From: a virus
Length of the DNA stretch: 23,172 nucleotides
Direction: 5' to 3' (one strand)
IMG/VR virus record: IMGVR_UViG_3300037264_003279
Span: 1-23,172 of that record
The stretch's first letter is position 1. Each line of letters starts with the position of its first letter. Below the pieces are notes generated by a model that was not told where the DNA came from, ran no database searches, and saw nothing but the letters and a program-made list of their open reading frames with translations. The translations under genes and the position numbers were made by a program. Positions 15,180-21,862 of this stretch are shown piece after piece.

Positions 15180-15608
15180 ATGTACCTACCAACCCTTAGC
15201 GGACTCAAGACGTTCGACGACGCCGCGTTCGCCGCGAACGAAATGTCCTTTGCGTCGGCAGCGCCGGGGACCTACGTCTCTACCGGACTCGACGTGAGCG
15301 AGTTCGCTGAGTACTTTGCGTACTTCGCCATCGATAACGCCGGGGCCGGTTCGTGCTCTTGCAAGATTGCTGAATCGAACGACAACGTGTCGTTCGCTCA
15401 AATTCCAGACGCGATAATCAACATATCGACCGGATTGCTCGAAAGGGTTGGAATCTACGTAAACAGAAGAAGCCCGGATCGCAAGAAGTTCTTTCGGTTA
15501 GAGGTCGTTGTCTCTACGGCCAATGCACGGATTTTTGCGTTCAGTATGAGAATGTCTCCAATGGACGGTAAGATCGCGGTACCCGGCGGAGGCATTCTGA
15601 TTCCGTAA
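15180..15608 (+). CDS. Virion-type beta protein, tandem paralogue 1 of 3
   Basis: The 142-residue product is the first of three neighbouring diverged copies. Shared landmarks are an early start MYLPTLSGLKT, a 'D-V-x-x-x-A-E' strand (DVSEFAEYFAYFAI), the 'x-E-S-N' turn (KIAESNDN), the basic PDRKKFFRLEVVV and the closing FSMRMSPMDG. The 'Q/E-E-S-(N/D)-D-N...RKR-(Y/F)-(L/V)-R' plan is met in short proteins that follow the capsid gene in many siphophages. They are probably capsid decoration or other virion components, though function is not settled. It is spaced 18 bases from the next copy. Confidence 0.75.
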   Translation: MYLPTLSGLKTFDDAAFAANEMSFASAAPGTYVSTGLDVSEFAEYFAYFAIDNAGAGSCSCKIAESNDNVSFAQIPDAIINISTGLLERVGIYVNRRSPDRKKFFRLEVVVSTANARIFAFSMRMSPMDGKIAVPGGGILIP

Positions 15609-15626
15609 TCTATCAAGGAATACACA

Positions 15627-16052
15627 GTGTACCTGCCAATCGTTTACGGACTCAGAACGTGGGACAACGCGCTTGCAGCCGAGTTTGACTACGTTGGCCT
15701 CGTCGATACGTCGTACTTTTCAGAGCCGATCGACGTAAAAGATCACGCCGAATGCTTCTTTTTTATATCCACGGACAGCGCAGGCGGCGGGGCCGTGGAA
15801 CTGGCCATACAGGAATCGAACGCTCTTCTGTCCGGATTCACGGACGTACCGGGAACAAACGTAACTGTTCCGGCAAGCGGACTTGTTCGGCGACTATTCC
15901 ACGTCCTTACAAGGAATCCGGAAAGGAAAAGGTACCTGAGAGCGAAGGCCACGCCACGGACGGTCGGAAGCAACATCCTCGGATTCAGTCTGAGAATGTC
16001 ACCGTTGAATGGAGTCTTATCGGGTCAAACGGGTATGAAAATCGTTATCTGA
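15627..16052 (+). CDS. Virion-type beta protein, tandem paralogue 2 of 3
   Basis: This 141-residue product starts with GTG 15627, preceded by AAGGAA. It aligns along its whole length with the copy before it: MYLPIVYGLRTWDNA at the start, DVKDHAECFFFISTDSAGGG, ELAIQESN, PERKRYLRAKA and LGFSLRMSPLNG at the end. The hydrophobic core is kept while surface residues differ widely, so the duplication is old or the copies came from different phages. No membrane segment or signal peptide is present. Role as for the family: virion surface or assembly, inferred from position. Confidence 0.75.
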   Translation: MYLPIVYGLRTWDNALAAEFDYVGLVDTSYFSEPIDVKDHAECFFFISTDSAGGGAVELAIQESNALLSGFTDVPGTNVTVPASGLVRRLFHVLTRNPERKRYLRAKATPRTVGSNILGFSLRMSPLNGVLSGQTGMKIVI

Positions 16053-16081
16053 TTGAAAAACAGGAAACAAAGGAAACTGAT

Positions 16082-16519
16082 ATGACAAACCTCAGAACGA
16101 TCGACGGAATGCGGACCGCCGGAGACGGAGACCGGACGCACGACTTGCCGCATCTTTCCAGAGCGGCCGCTACGTACAACTCCACGGGGGTCGATACGAC
16201 CAACTACCGTGAAGTTGTGTTCCTGATTTCAACGGCCGCACTTGCCGCCACGAGTACGCTGGCCGTCAAATTGCAGGAATCCGAGACAGTCGGCGGAACA
16301 TACACGGACATTACGGGGGCCGCGAAGAGCTACGTCGATGCGGACGACGACAAGCTCGACGCAATCTACGTGAACACGGAAAACGTGGATCGAAAGAAGT
16401 TCGTCAGGGCCAACTGCGTTGTTGCCGTTGCAGCTGCCGTGTTCGGGATAATTTCGATGCGGCTCAACCCGACGTCGGGAATCATCACGGCTGGCGCAAA
16501 CGTCGTCGCCGTGAACTGA
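16082..16519 (+). CDS. Virion-type beta protein, tandem paralogue 3 of 3
   Basis: I chose ATG 16082 (145 residues); the same frame is open further upstream to 15752 but that part is out of phase with the preceding real gene. It begins MTNLRTIDGMRTAGD, and the middle DTTNYREVVFLISTAALAAT, VKLQESETVGGTYTDITGA and the late VDRKKFVRANCVV and ISMRLNPTSG match the two copies upstream. This copy is closest to the common phage form of the family ('L-Q-E-S...Y-T-D-I-T'). It is followed by a strong hairpin and a short octamer repeat. Confidence 0.8.
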   Translation: MTNLRTIDGMRTAGDGDRTHDLPHLSRAAATYNSTGVDTTNYREVVFLISTAALAATSTLAVKLQESETVGGTYTDITGAAKSYVDADDDKLDAIYVNTENVDRKKFVRANCVVAVAAAVFGIISMRLNPTSGIITAGANVVAVN

Positions 16520-16539
16520 TTGTCAGTCGCCGGGGCACT

Positions 16540-16588
16540 GCGTCCGGCGGATCGTTCGGTCGGTCCGTGGCCACGATCCGCCGGTCGC
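16540..16588 (+). terminator. Strong hairpin after the paralogue cluster
   Basis: CCGGCGGATCGT (16544-16555) and ACGATCCGCCGG (16573-16584) are perfect 12-base inverted repeats with a 17-base loop. Beyond a T-T mismatch the stem continues with GCG/CGC. No T-run follows. It separates the three-copy cluster from the next gene. Confidence 0.55.
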
Positions 16589-16609
16589 GGCCTTGCGGCC
16601 TTGCGGCCA
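16586..16609 (+). repeat. Three tandem copies of an octamer (GCGGCCTT type)
   Basis: Just after the hairpin the sequence reads cgcggccttgcggcc followed by ttgcggccaag, three successive GCGGCC units eight bases apart. They lie between the hairpin and the ribosome-binding site of the next gene. This may be replication slippage or an RNA structural element; each GCGGCC-type unit is partly self-complementary with its neighbour. Confidence 0.5.
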
Positions 16610-16633
16610 AGAAACTGAACGAGGAGTCAATAC

Positions 16634-17206
16634 ATGGCGTCAACCATATCCGACGATCTCAGAGTTACAAAAACGCTGGCCGTTGGAAACGAGGCCGGAT
16701 CGGAAGCGAACCCGCCGAAGATCACGGGCGGGTCCGGTGCGATCGACGCAACCGGAAAGGCCAAAGGGTCCGTTCATTGGCGGACTGACGTGGACACGGT
16801 ACCGGAGATTCTCGGCAACTCCGGCGAAGTCGAAAAGCTGGGCTATGCACAGCACGCGCTCGAATGCCGGATGTCGAACTTGGTGGCCAACGGGGTGCGG
16901 ACGTACACCGCCTACATGCCGAGGGACGCGAAGATCACGGGCGTATCGAGAGCGTACGCAGCAGTCCCGGCGGTCGGAACCGTCTTGGTCGGAATTACGA
17001 TCAACGCACTTCAAATACTCGCCACGGCGAACGAAAGCGACATCGGCTTAGCGAACGAAACGCTGGCCGCGCACGCACTGACCGGAACCGCTGCAAGCTT
17101 ATTAGTTTCCAAAGGGCACAAGGTCATTATCACCATTACGAGCAACAACGCGGGCATGACGGGTGGAACGGAGCCGAAGTACTACGTCTACTACGAAACG
17201 AATTGA
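16634..17206 (+). CDS. Hypothetical structural protein, 190 residues
   Basis: ATG 16634 follows an ACGAGGAG site. The N-terminus is polar and Gly-rich (MASTISDDLRVTKTLAVGNE, then PPKITGGSGAIDATGKAKG), as in the flexible attachment parts of phage fibres and decoration proteins. The C-terminal 110 residues are regular beta: RTYTAYMPRDAKITGVSRAY, VGTVLVGITINALQILAT, SKGHKVIITITSN, KYYVYYETN. It lies in the capsid/tail gene order between two hairpins, which fits an abundant virion protein. No enzyme motif is visible and I do not assign a family. Confidence 0.75.
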   Translation: MASTISDDLRVTKTLAVGNEAGSEANPPKITGGSGAIDATGKAKGSVHWRTDVDTVPEILGNSGEVEKLGYAQHALECRMSNLVANGVRTYTAYMPRDAKITGVSRAYAAVPAVGTVLVGITINALQILATANESDIGLANETLAAHALTGTAASLLVSKGHKVIITITSNNAGMTGGTEPKYYVYYETN

Positions 17207-17217
17207 CCGTTACGTCA

Positions 17218-17240
17218 AAGGGCGTGAGGCACCCGCCCTT
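17218..17240 (+). terminator. Short hairpin after the 190-residue gene
   Basis: AAGGGCG (17218-17224) and CGCCCTT (17234-17240) form a perfect 7-bp stem with a nine-base loop, starting 12 bases after the stop codon. No T-run follows. It is the first of two hairpins in this 123-base gap. Confidence 0.4.
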
Positions 17241-17271
17241 GTGTACTTCCACCGACAAAACGGTCGATCGA

Positions 17272-17311
17272 GCGGGCGGCGGGCCGTAAAGGTACGGCCC
17301 CGCCCGCCCGC
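17272..17311 (+). terminator. Long GC-rich hairpin before the adaptor gene
   Basis: GGGCCGTA (17281-17288) and TACGGCCC (17293-17300) form a perfect 8-bp stem with an AAGG loop. A small internal loop leads to a second 8-bp stem, GCGGGCGG (17272-17279) with CCGCCCGC (17304-17311). No T-run follows. It stands between the capsid block and the head-tail joining genes. Confidence 0.55.
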
Positions 17312-17329
17312 GAAACAAAGGCGAAACAG

Positions 17330-18559
17330 GTGAGCACGCTTCTCGACTTCCCGTTCGCAACGCTCAGCCAACTCAAAACGCGGCTTGGCGTCAAAACAAC
17401 GGACTTTGATTCCGCACTCTCGGACGCCCTTAGTTTCTCCGCCGCCGCCATCGAGGCCGCCGCTGGCCGGCGTCTGCGACGCGCCCACGCCGTCTCCGAG
17501 GTCTTTACGGGCGGCAGCCGCATCATCCGAGTCGCTAATTCACCCATCGTTCAAATTCACTGGATTCGCGAGTCGGTCGACAGGGACTTCGTGACCGCAA
17601 CCGAGTACGAAGAACTGGTCGAGGGGACCGACTACGTACTCGAAAGCAGCATCGACGGCGAGCCGCCCGGCGAAAGCGGAATCATTCGCCGGGTCAACGG
17701 ATGCTGGCTGGGAAGCAAGTCCGAGCCGTCGCAGATCAAGGTTCAGTACACGGGCGGGTACAAGACGGACGATGAAGTCGCCATTGAGAACAAGACGATC
17801 GTTCTGAGCAGCGATCCTCCGGCATTAGACTTTACAGTCACGAAAGATGTAACCATACCATCAAGTCCGCTATACGGAATATCGAACGAGTCAAGTATTA
17901 CACTGTTGCTTGACAAAGACCCGACCTTTAAGTCGACAAATCCGATTTTCACAATTCAGACTTCTGGACTCATTATACCAACGTGGGGAGTTACTGAATT
18001 CAGCATGAATTTGTCGGCAAAAGTAAACAGTGTTCCCGTAAGCCTGTCGGCCTACGTGCTGAGCAAAAATGGCCTGACGAATGACATCGCCGGACTATTT
18101 GAAGGAATCTCATCCGGGGTTCAGATCGGAAGCACTGCGGTAATCAGCAGTACGACTTACGTCCCGTTCAATCTTGTCATGGGAAGCCAAACCGTCAGAA
18201 CCGCAATAGAAAACGGGGTCAAGGAGGGTCATATAACAGTTGGGATTTTCAGTCCATCGCCGTCTACATCAAGTTCAACTTTGATGATATCCATGAACGA
18301 AACCAACCCCGCTCTCCGCCCCACCATCACGATCAAGCACCGGCCCGGCGTTGCGGACCCGTTCGACGTGCCCGGCGATCTTCAAGACGCGAACCTGATC
18401 CAAGCCGCCCACGATCACTACACGCGAGCCAATCCGGGTATCATCTTCGAGGGCCAGCGCGGCGTCAGCATCGCGTCGGGATCGACCATTCGGAAAGGGG
18501 AGGCATCGCTGCTGCCGCTTGTCGCCATGATCGCGAGAAGATACCGTAGGAAGTACTAA
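17330..18559 (+). CDS. Head-tail adaptor (connector) with a large inserted beta domain
   Basis: This 409-residue protein starts with GTG 17330. Residues 1 to about 150 match gp6/HK97-type adaptors: helical LSQLKTRLGV, SDALSFSAAAIEAAAGRRLR, then the strand pattern TGGSRIIRVANSPIVQIHWI and the IKVQYTGGYKT strand. Residues 344 to 409 carry the family's last helices, PFDVPGDLQDANLIQAAHDH and the ending of adaptor proteins. Between them lie about 190 extra residues (about 152-342) of pure beta pattern, closing with NPALRPTITIKH, the kind of ending seen in secreted or surface beta-sandwich (carbohydrate-binding or DNRLRE-like) domains. Hand-counted GC there is about 42-50%, against 60-65% on both sides. 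Usual adaptors are 100-210 residues. I read it as an adaptor into which a surface domain was inserted. Confidence 0.8.
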   Translation: MSTLLDFPFATLSQLKTRLGVKTTDFDSALSDALSFSAAAIEAAAGRRLRRAHAVSEVFTGGSRIIRVANSPIVQIHWIRESVDRDFVTATEYEELVEGTDYVLESSIDGEPPGESGIIRRVNGCWLGSKSEPSQIKVQYTGGYKTDDEVAIENKTIVLSSDPPALDFTVTKDVTIPSSPLYGISNESSITLLLDKDPTFKSTNPIFTIQTSGLIIPTWGVTEFSMNLSAKVNSVPVSLSAYVLSKNGLTNDIAGLFEGISSGVQIGSTAVISSTTYVPFNLVMGSQTVRTAIENGVKEGHITVGIFSPSPSTSSSTLMISMNETNPALRPTITIKHRPGVADPFDVPGDLQDANLIQAAHDHYTRANPGIIFEGQRGVSIASGSTIRKGEASLLPLVAMIARRYRRKY

Positions 18560-18757
18560 ATGAAGACTCATAGAAAAACCTCTACGCTGAAAAGGGCATC
18601 CGGTCGCAAAGGCTGGGTTCGAGCGCCAATCGACCGAGAACCAAAACCGACGCCGGCGCCACCAGAACCGAAGCCGCCCGGCCAAATAGTTGATGTCGTC
18701 AACGTGCGGATCATCGGACTTCCGACCGGAATCAAAGACCTGATCGTACAAGGCTGA
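18560..18757 (+). CDS. Proline-rich basic miniprotein, 65 residues
   Basis: The ATG directly abuts the adaptor stop codon. The N-terminal third is basic (MKTHRKTSTLKRASGRKGW), followed by a Pro/Glu/Lys linker (EPKPTPAPPEPKPPG) and a short hydrophobic end (VDVVNVRIIGLPTGIKDL). No family is recognised. Pro-rich linkers with sticky ends are frequent in small phage structural or scaffold proteins. Its place between adaptor and tail-completion genes suggests the head-tail joint. Confidence 0.55.
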   Translation: MKTHRKTSTLKRASGRKGWVRAPIDREPKPTPAPPEPKPPGQIVDVVNVRIIGLPTGIKDLIVQG

Positions 18758-18769
18758 AAGGATCACACA

Positions 18770-19228
18770 ATGGCCGCACCGCACAGAAGCACGCTTCCCA
18801 AGTTCTGGACCGCTTTTTTCGAGCACATGAAGAAACTCGAAGGAACGACCGCCGGTACCAACTTCAGATACCAGGAAGTCGTTGAAGGCGAAGCCGGATC
18901 GGCGTCAAGACAGCCTCCGTTCGTGCTCGCTCAGTTCGTTTCCGCCACGGTTCAATCACGGGCCGACAATGCCAAGACGTGGCTCTGCCAAATGCGAATA
19001 CGCGTCGTCTCGAACATACCCGCCAGAGACGGGGCGACGTCCGAACTTCTTGCAAGAATCGCACAAGTTGAGAACCACGTAGAGTCGTTTGCAAATCCCA
19101 CGGGCGTAACCGGGGCCGGATCAGAGATGTGGACGTTTACCTTCCCGATTTCACCGGAGGGCGGCGGCCGCGTTCAGGCCGACTCGATTCGCAACTACTC
19201 CGTCACCATCGACGCCGGGGCCAATTGA
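18770..19228 (+). CDS. Tail-completion or tail-terminator-like protein
   Basis: This 152-residue product has an AAAGGA site upstream of ATG 18770. The sequence has a helix start (FWTAFFEHMKKLEG), then strands around VLAQFVSATVQS and WLCQMRIRVVSNIPARDGAT, a helix ELLARIAQVENHVESF and a last pair MWTFTFPISPEGGG / NYSVTIDAG. Length, alpha/beta order and position after the adaptor fit the small tail-terminator family that caps the tail tube and joins it to the head. The sequence similarity I can see is weak, so the call rests mainly on context. Confidence 0.5.
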   Translation: MAAPHRSTLPKFWTAFFEHMKKLEGTTAGTNFRYQEVVEGEAGSASRQPPFVLAQFVSATVQSRADNAKTWLCQMRIRVVSNIPARDGATSELLARIAQVENHVESFANPTGVTGAGSEMWTFTFPISPEGGGRVQADSIRNYSVTIDAGAN

Positions 19229-19240
19229 AAGGCTCACGCC

Positions 19241-19714
19241 TTGCGAATCTTGGAAGTCATTCGCGTTCAGTACTCGCCGAGGGCCGTCGTCGACTTCCTC
19301 AACATCCCCGACTGCCTTGCGATCGAATGGATCCCCAACCGGGAGATTCGCCGCACCGACCCGCTTGGAAAGCCGACGCCCGGCGAGATCACCTTGCGAG
19401 GCACGATCTACACCTACGACCCGAACATCATCGAAAAGCTGATCGACCTCAGTCCGCTAGACCTCCAAAGTCCCGAAGGACGATTGCGATTCGACTACCG
19501 AGCCGAAGACGGGACCTACCGCCGGAAAACGATGGGACCCGTCATCTTCGGAACCGCCGGGAGCTTCGTCGCCACCGTGATCGAACAGCCGCCGAACTCG
19601 CTGCCGCGGGCCAACCGAATCTCGTTTGTGCTGAGCATACCCGAGGGCGGGACACTGGCGTCCGTTATCAAAAACGAGACGGTAAACCTTGACGGATCGA
19701 TCGTGCCGATGTAG
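19241..19714 (+). CDS. Hypothetical tail-region protein, 157 residues
   Basis: The start is TTG 19241, with GAAAGG upstream and 12 bases after the previous stop. The product is beta-rich: LEVIRVQYSPRAVVDFLNI, CLAIEWIPNREIRR, GEITLRGTIYTYDPNIIEKL, GPVIFGTAGSFVATVIEQ and ISFVLSIPEGGT. The charged loops and lack of Cys or signal peptide suit a virion protein. It could be a tail-tube or joining component, but no family is recognised. After it, gene density drops until the tRNA and the following gene. Confidence 0.65.
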   Translation: MRILEVIRVQYSPRAVVDFLNIPDCLAIEWIPNREIRRTDPLGKPTPGEITLRGTIYTYDPNIIEKLIDLSPLDLQSPEGRLRFDYRAEDGTYRRKTMGPVIFGTAGSFVATVIEQPPNSLPRANRISFVLSIPEGGTLASVIKNETVNLDGSIVPM

Positions 19715-19756
19715 CCTACACGAAGTCATCCGACTCCTTTGGGAAACGCGCGAAAC

Positions 19757-19797
19757 GGGGACACCTCCCCAGGAGCCAGTCGGCGAAAGCCGCCGAC
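19757..19797 (+). other. Structured leader with two hairpins upstream of the tRNA
   Basis: In the 128-base gap before the tRNA, GGGGA (19757-19761) pairs with TCCCC (19766-19770) and GTCGGC (19779-19784) with GCCGAC (19792-19797). They may be processing signals for the tRNA or weak terminators. I see no protein gene in this gap. Confidence 0.3.
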
Positions 19798-19842
19798 AAC
19801 GCTCCGAAGTGGCGTGACGGCCGCGAGAGAACGGCAAACCAT

Positions 19843-19915
19843 TGCGGGGTAGGGCAGTCGGCAGCCCGTGTGGCTCATAACCACAAGGTCGTTGGTTCAA
19901 ATCCAACCCCCGCGC
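19843..19915 (+). tRNA. tRNA with CAU anticodon (tRNA-Met, possibly Ile2)
   Basis: A full cloverleaf can be built. The acceptor TGCGGGG pairs with CCCCGCG (first pair T-G). The D stem is GGGC/GCCC, and the anticodon stem is TGTGG/CCACA with loop CTCATAA, giving CAT at 19876-19878. The variable loop is AGGTC and the T arm is GTTGG-TTCAAAT-CCAAC. No CCA is encoded. The anticodon stem lacks the three G-C pairs of initiator tRNA, so it is elongator Met or, if the C is changed to lysidine, an isoleucine tRNA for AUA. Phage tRNAs commonly supply a codon or replace a host tRNA cut by defence nucleases. Its place in the tail gene block is unusual. Confidence 0.88.
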
Positions 19916-20054
19916 GTGAAGTCGGCAGCCTGCTCAATGAACAGCGGACGCCCCCCGCTGGTGCTCCCACCGCCGCATTCGACGCCGATTTGGCGAAACC
20001 TCTGCCCTCGCGAGACCTTGACGGAAGTCGACTTGAAGGCGAACATGCCCAGCC

Positions 20055-20468
20055 ATGCCGTCCGAACTGGAACTGCAAACTTCTCTTGCCGAGGCACGGA
20101 CGCGCCAGCGCGACGCCATTCAGCGGTTCAACGAAACCGGCAAAAACTCGATCGACAAGACCTTCACGCTCGGCCGAAAGTTCCGACTCGTCTACCTGCG
20201 GTGCCACTTCGCCGGCGGAACCGTCTCGACGGCCCCGCTGTCCATCAGCCTCGAATCCGAGCTCGGCGTCGCCTACAACACGAAGCTCTTCACCGTTCTC
20301 GCCACAGGAAACGGAGCCGACGTGCACCTTCGCATTACCGACGAAGAGGCCCACGAGCCGTCCGCATGGACGTTCCAGTCCGCCGACAAGCTTCGCGTCC
20401 AATGGACCAACCCGGATCCGGGGACCACGGTTTGGGGACTCGAAATCGGACTTGTGCCGGCGTCGTGA
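20055..20468 (+). CDS. Hypothetical structural protein, 137 residues
   Basis: ATG 20055 is used. A GAAGGCGA site fits better to another ATG at 20045 in a different frame, whose product becomes Arg-rich nonsense, so the start is a little uncertain. The product has a short helical N-terminus (ELELQTSLAEARTRQRDAI) followed by a beta domain: FRLVYLRCHFAGGTVS, LSISLESELGVAY, ADVHLRITDEEAHE, WTFQSADKLRVQWTN and VWGLEIGLVPAS. The helix-then-jelly-roll plan is typical of small virion or fibre-attached proteins. No family is recognised. The 139 bases between the tRNA and this start hold no clear gene. Confidence 0.65.
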   Translation: MPSELELQTSLAEARTRQRDAIQRFNETGKNSIDKTFTLGRKFRLVYLRCHFAGGTVSTAPLSISLESELGVAYNTKLFTVLATGNGADVHLRITDEEAHEPSAWTFQSADKLRVQWTNPDPGTTVWGLEIGLVPAS

Positions 20469-20502
20469 TCCGGTAGAGGTTTCTCCCCAAAAGTCGATCC
20501 GT

Positions 20503-20597
20503 GGCGGCGGAGGCACAACCAAGGGCGTCCAGTTCGCTCCCGAAAACTGCCCAAAGAGATCCCGTAGGGACGCCCCCTCCTTGCTCCGCCCGCCGCC
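20503..20597 (+). other. Long imperfect hairpin leader before the fibre gene
   Basis: In the 173-base gap before the next gene, GGCGGCG (20503-20509) pairs with CGCCGCC (20591-20597), and inside this GGGCGTCC (20523-20530) pairs with GGACGCCC (20568-20575). The ribosome-binding site and ATG of the fibre gene follow. It could be a terminator for the previous gene or a leader that limits or stabilises the fibre message. Confidence 0.35.
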
Positions 20598-20641
20598 TAC
20601 GCAGTAAAATCGCCGCTCAGCAAAAAGGGAGCCTCGTAAAA

Positions 20642-21529
20642 ATGCCCAGTCTTCATACTGCCGACGACAACGTTACAACAGTCAAAGGCGACATCCTTGC
20701 CCGAGGCGACAACTACGATCGGAGACTTCCCGTAGGGTCAAACGGGCAGGTGTTCACCGCCGACTCGACGCAAGAACTAGGAGTCAAGTGGGCCGCTGGC
20801 GGGGGCGGCGGCAATACCATCACGGTCGTCCCCCACGGTGATAACGAGATCCCACGATTCGACGGCGTCGATACCAAAACCATCCAGCGAAGCGCTCTGA
20901 CGATCAGCGACTTGTGGACCCTTCTGATGCCAGCCCTGGGGGGCAGCGGACCCTCCGCCCGACTCGAATTCCAATACTCCGACGTGTACATTGAGCAGCC
21001 CAGCGCCGTCGGCGGTCATCGGCTCTTTATCAGCGGACCTCACAAGGTGTCCGTCAGAACGTCGGCCGCGGAGTTCGGATCGTCGGATACCGCGCTGGAC
21101 TGCGTAATCGGTGTTGGATTTGCCGGGGACAACTACGTCGTGATATCCGGCCGGGCCGGGCCTTCGCCGAGCCGTATCGCTCCAGCCGGGACGGGCGGCG
21201 GCGACGGCGGTCGGGACTTGGAAATCGAAGCCCTGGCACCTGGCCGTATCTGTGTTAAGGAAGACGCGGAGTCCGACGTTCCGGCGATTACGATCTCCCA
21301 GTTCCGCGAACGATACGCGATCCTTACTCGCGGGGGAATTCATGGGGTCACAACCACCAAAGGTGACATTCTGGTCCGCGATGCGAACGCAGCCCAGCGA
21401 TTGGGCGTCGGAACGGACGGTCAGGTGCTCACCGCGGACGCCGCGCAGACCTTGGGGATCAAGTGGGCCGCGGGAGGCATGGGCGCGGGAGACGTTTATC
21501 CGCCTCAACTCGGTTTTGCGGGATTCTGA
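20642..21529 (+). CDS. Fibre or virion repeat protein with two 43-residue repeats
   Basis: I start at ATG 20642 (AGGGAG about ten bases upstream), giving 295 residues; the same frame is open back to 20501 but that part is unlike protein. Residues 12-54 and 237-279 are two copies of a 43-residue module, 'TT-x-KGDIL-x-R...L-x-VG-x-(N/D)GQV-(F/L)-TAD...LG-(V/I)-KWAAGG', well known in phage fibre and virion proteins ('KGDLLVGTG...GTDGQVLTADSA...GVKWA'). Between them is a beta-rich domain with RLEFQYSDVYIEQPS and VGFAGDNYVVISGRAG. The Gly-rich joints suggest a trimeric fibre or a surface appendage. Receptor binding is possible but unproven. Confidence 0.8.
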   Translation: MPSLHTADDNVTTVKGDILARGDNYDRRLPVGSNGQVFTADSTQELGVKWAAGGGGGNTITVVPHGDNEIPRFDGVDTKTIQRSALTISDLWTLLMPALGGSGPSARLEFQYSDVYIEQPSAVGGHRLFISGPHKVSVRTSAAEFGSSDTALDCVIGVGFAGDNYVVISGRAGPSPSRIAPAGTGGGDGGRDLEIEALAPGRICVKEDAESDVPAITISQFRERYAILTRGGIHGVTTTKGDILVRDANAAQRLGVGTDGQVLTADAAQTLGIKWAAGGMGAGDVYPPQLGFAGF

Positions 21530-21532
21530 AAT

Positions 21533-21862
21533 ATGGCAACTTTTACGGCGAAAGTTCTAGCAGACGGGCAACTGCCCAATGCCAAAGGGACACTCTATAC
21601 CGTTCCGGGTGCAACCAAGGCATACGTGAAGTTCCTGCACTGCCACAACGGAACGGCAACCAACGGTGAAGCAGTCAAAATCTACACTAAGCCGGGTGCC
21701 ACGTCCCGTTTGATCGGGCAGGCCACGCTCAACGCGGGTCAGGCCGTGCGAATCATCGACAAGGATGAAGCCGTGACCCTAGAGGCCGGCGATTTGATCG
21801 AGGGCAGCACAACCACGGCGGCAACGATCGATTACGTCATCACCGGCGTGGAGGAAACGTAA
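21533..21862 (+). CDS. Small virion-type beta protein, 109 residues
   Basis: The start is ATG 21533, three bases after the previous stop. The sequence MATFTAKVLADGQLPNAKGT, LYTVPGATKAYVKFLHCHNG, then VRIIDKDEAVTLEAGDLIEG and IDYVITGVEET follows a family common among phage fibre neighbours ('LYTVPAGTKA-Y-V-K...N-x-T-A-x-x-x-x-V...L-x-A-G-D-x-I-x-G...V-D-Y-x-I-x-G-V-E'). It is entirely beta and probably sits at the tail tip or fibre. The stop TAA overlaps the next ATG (TAATG), so the two are translated together. Confidence 0.75.
   Translation: MATFTAKVLADGQLPNAKGTLYTVPGATKAYVKFLHCHNGTATNGEAVKIYTKPGATSRLIGQATLNAGQAVRIIDKDEAVTLEAGDLIEGSTTTAATIDYVITGVEET

Noticed and set aside
19868-20476. A + strand frame through the tRNA and across the 20055 gene
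   Set aside because: It uses the tRNA as coding sequence and becomes Arg/Pro-rich opposite phase to a better beta-protein frame. A short natural-looking piece (about 19939-20060) has no stop of its own.
19875-20522. A long minus-strand frame ending in GFEPTTLWL
   Set aside because: That ending is the antisense translation of the tRNA T arm and anticodon region, a familiar false gene next to tRNAs. The rest is antisense to the structural gene at 20055.
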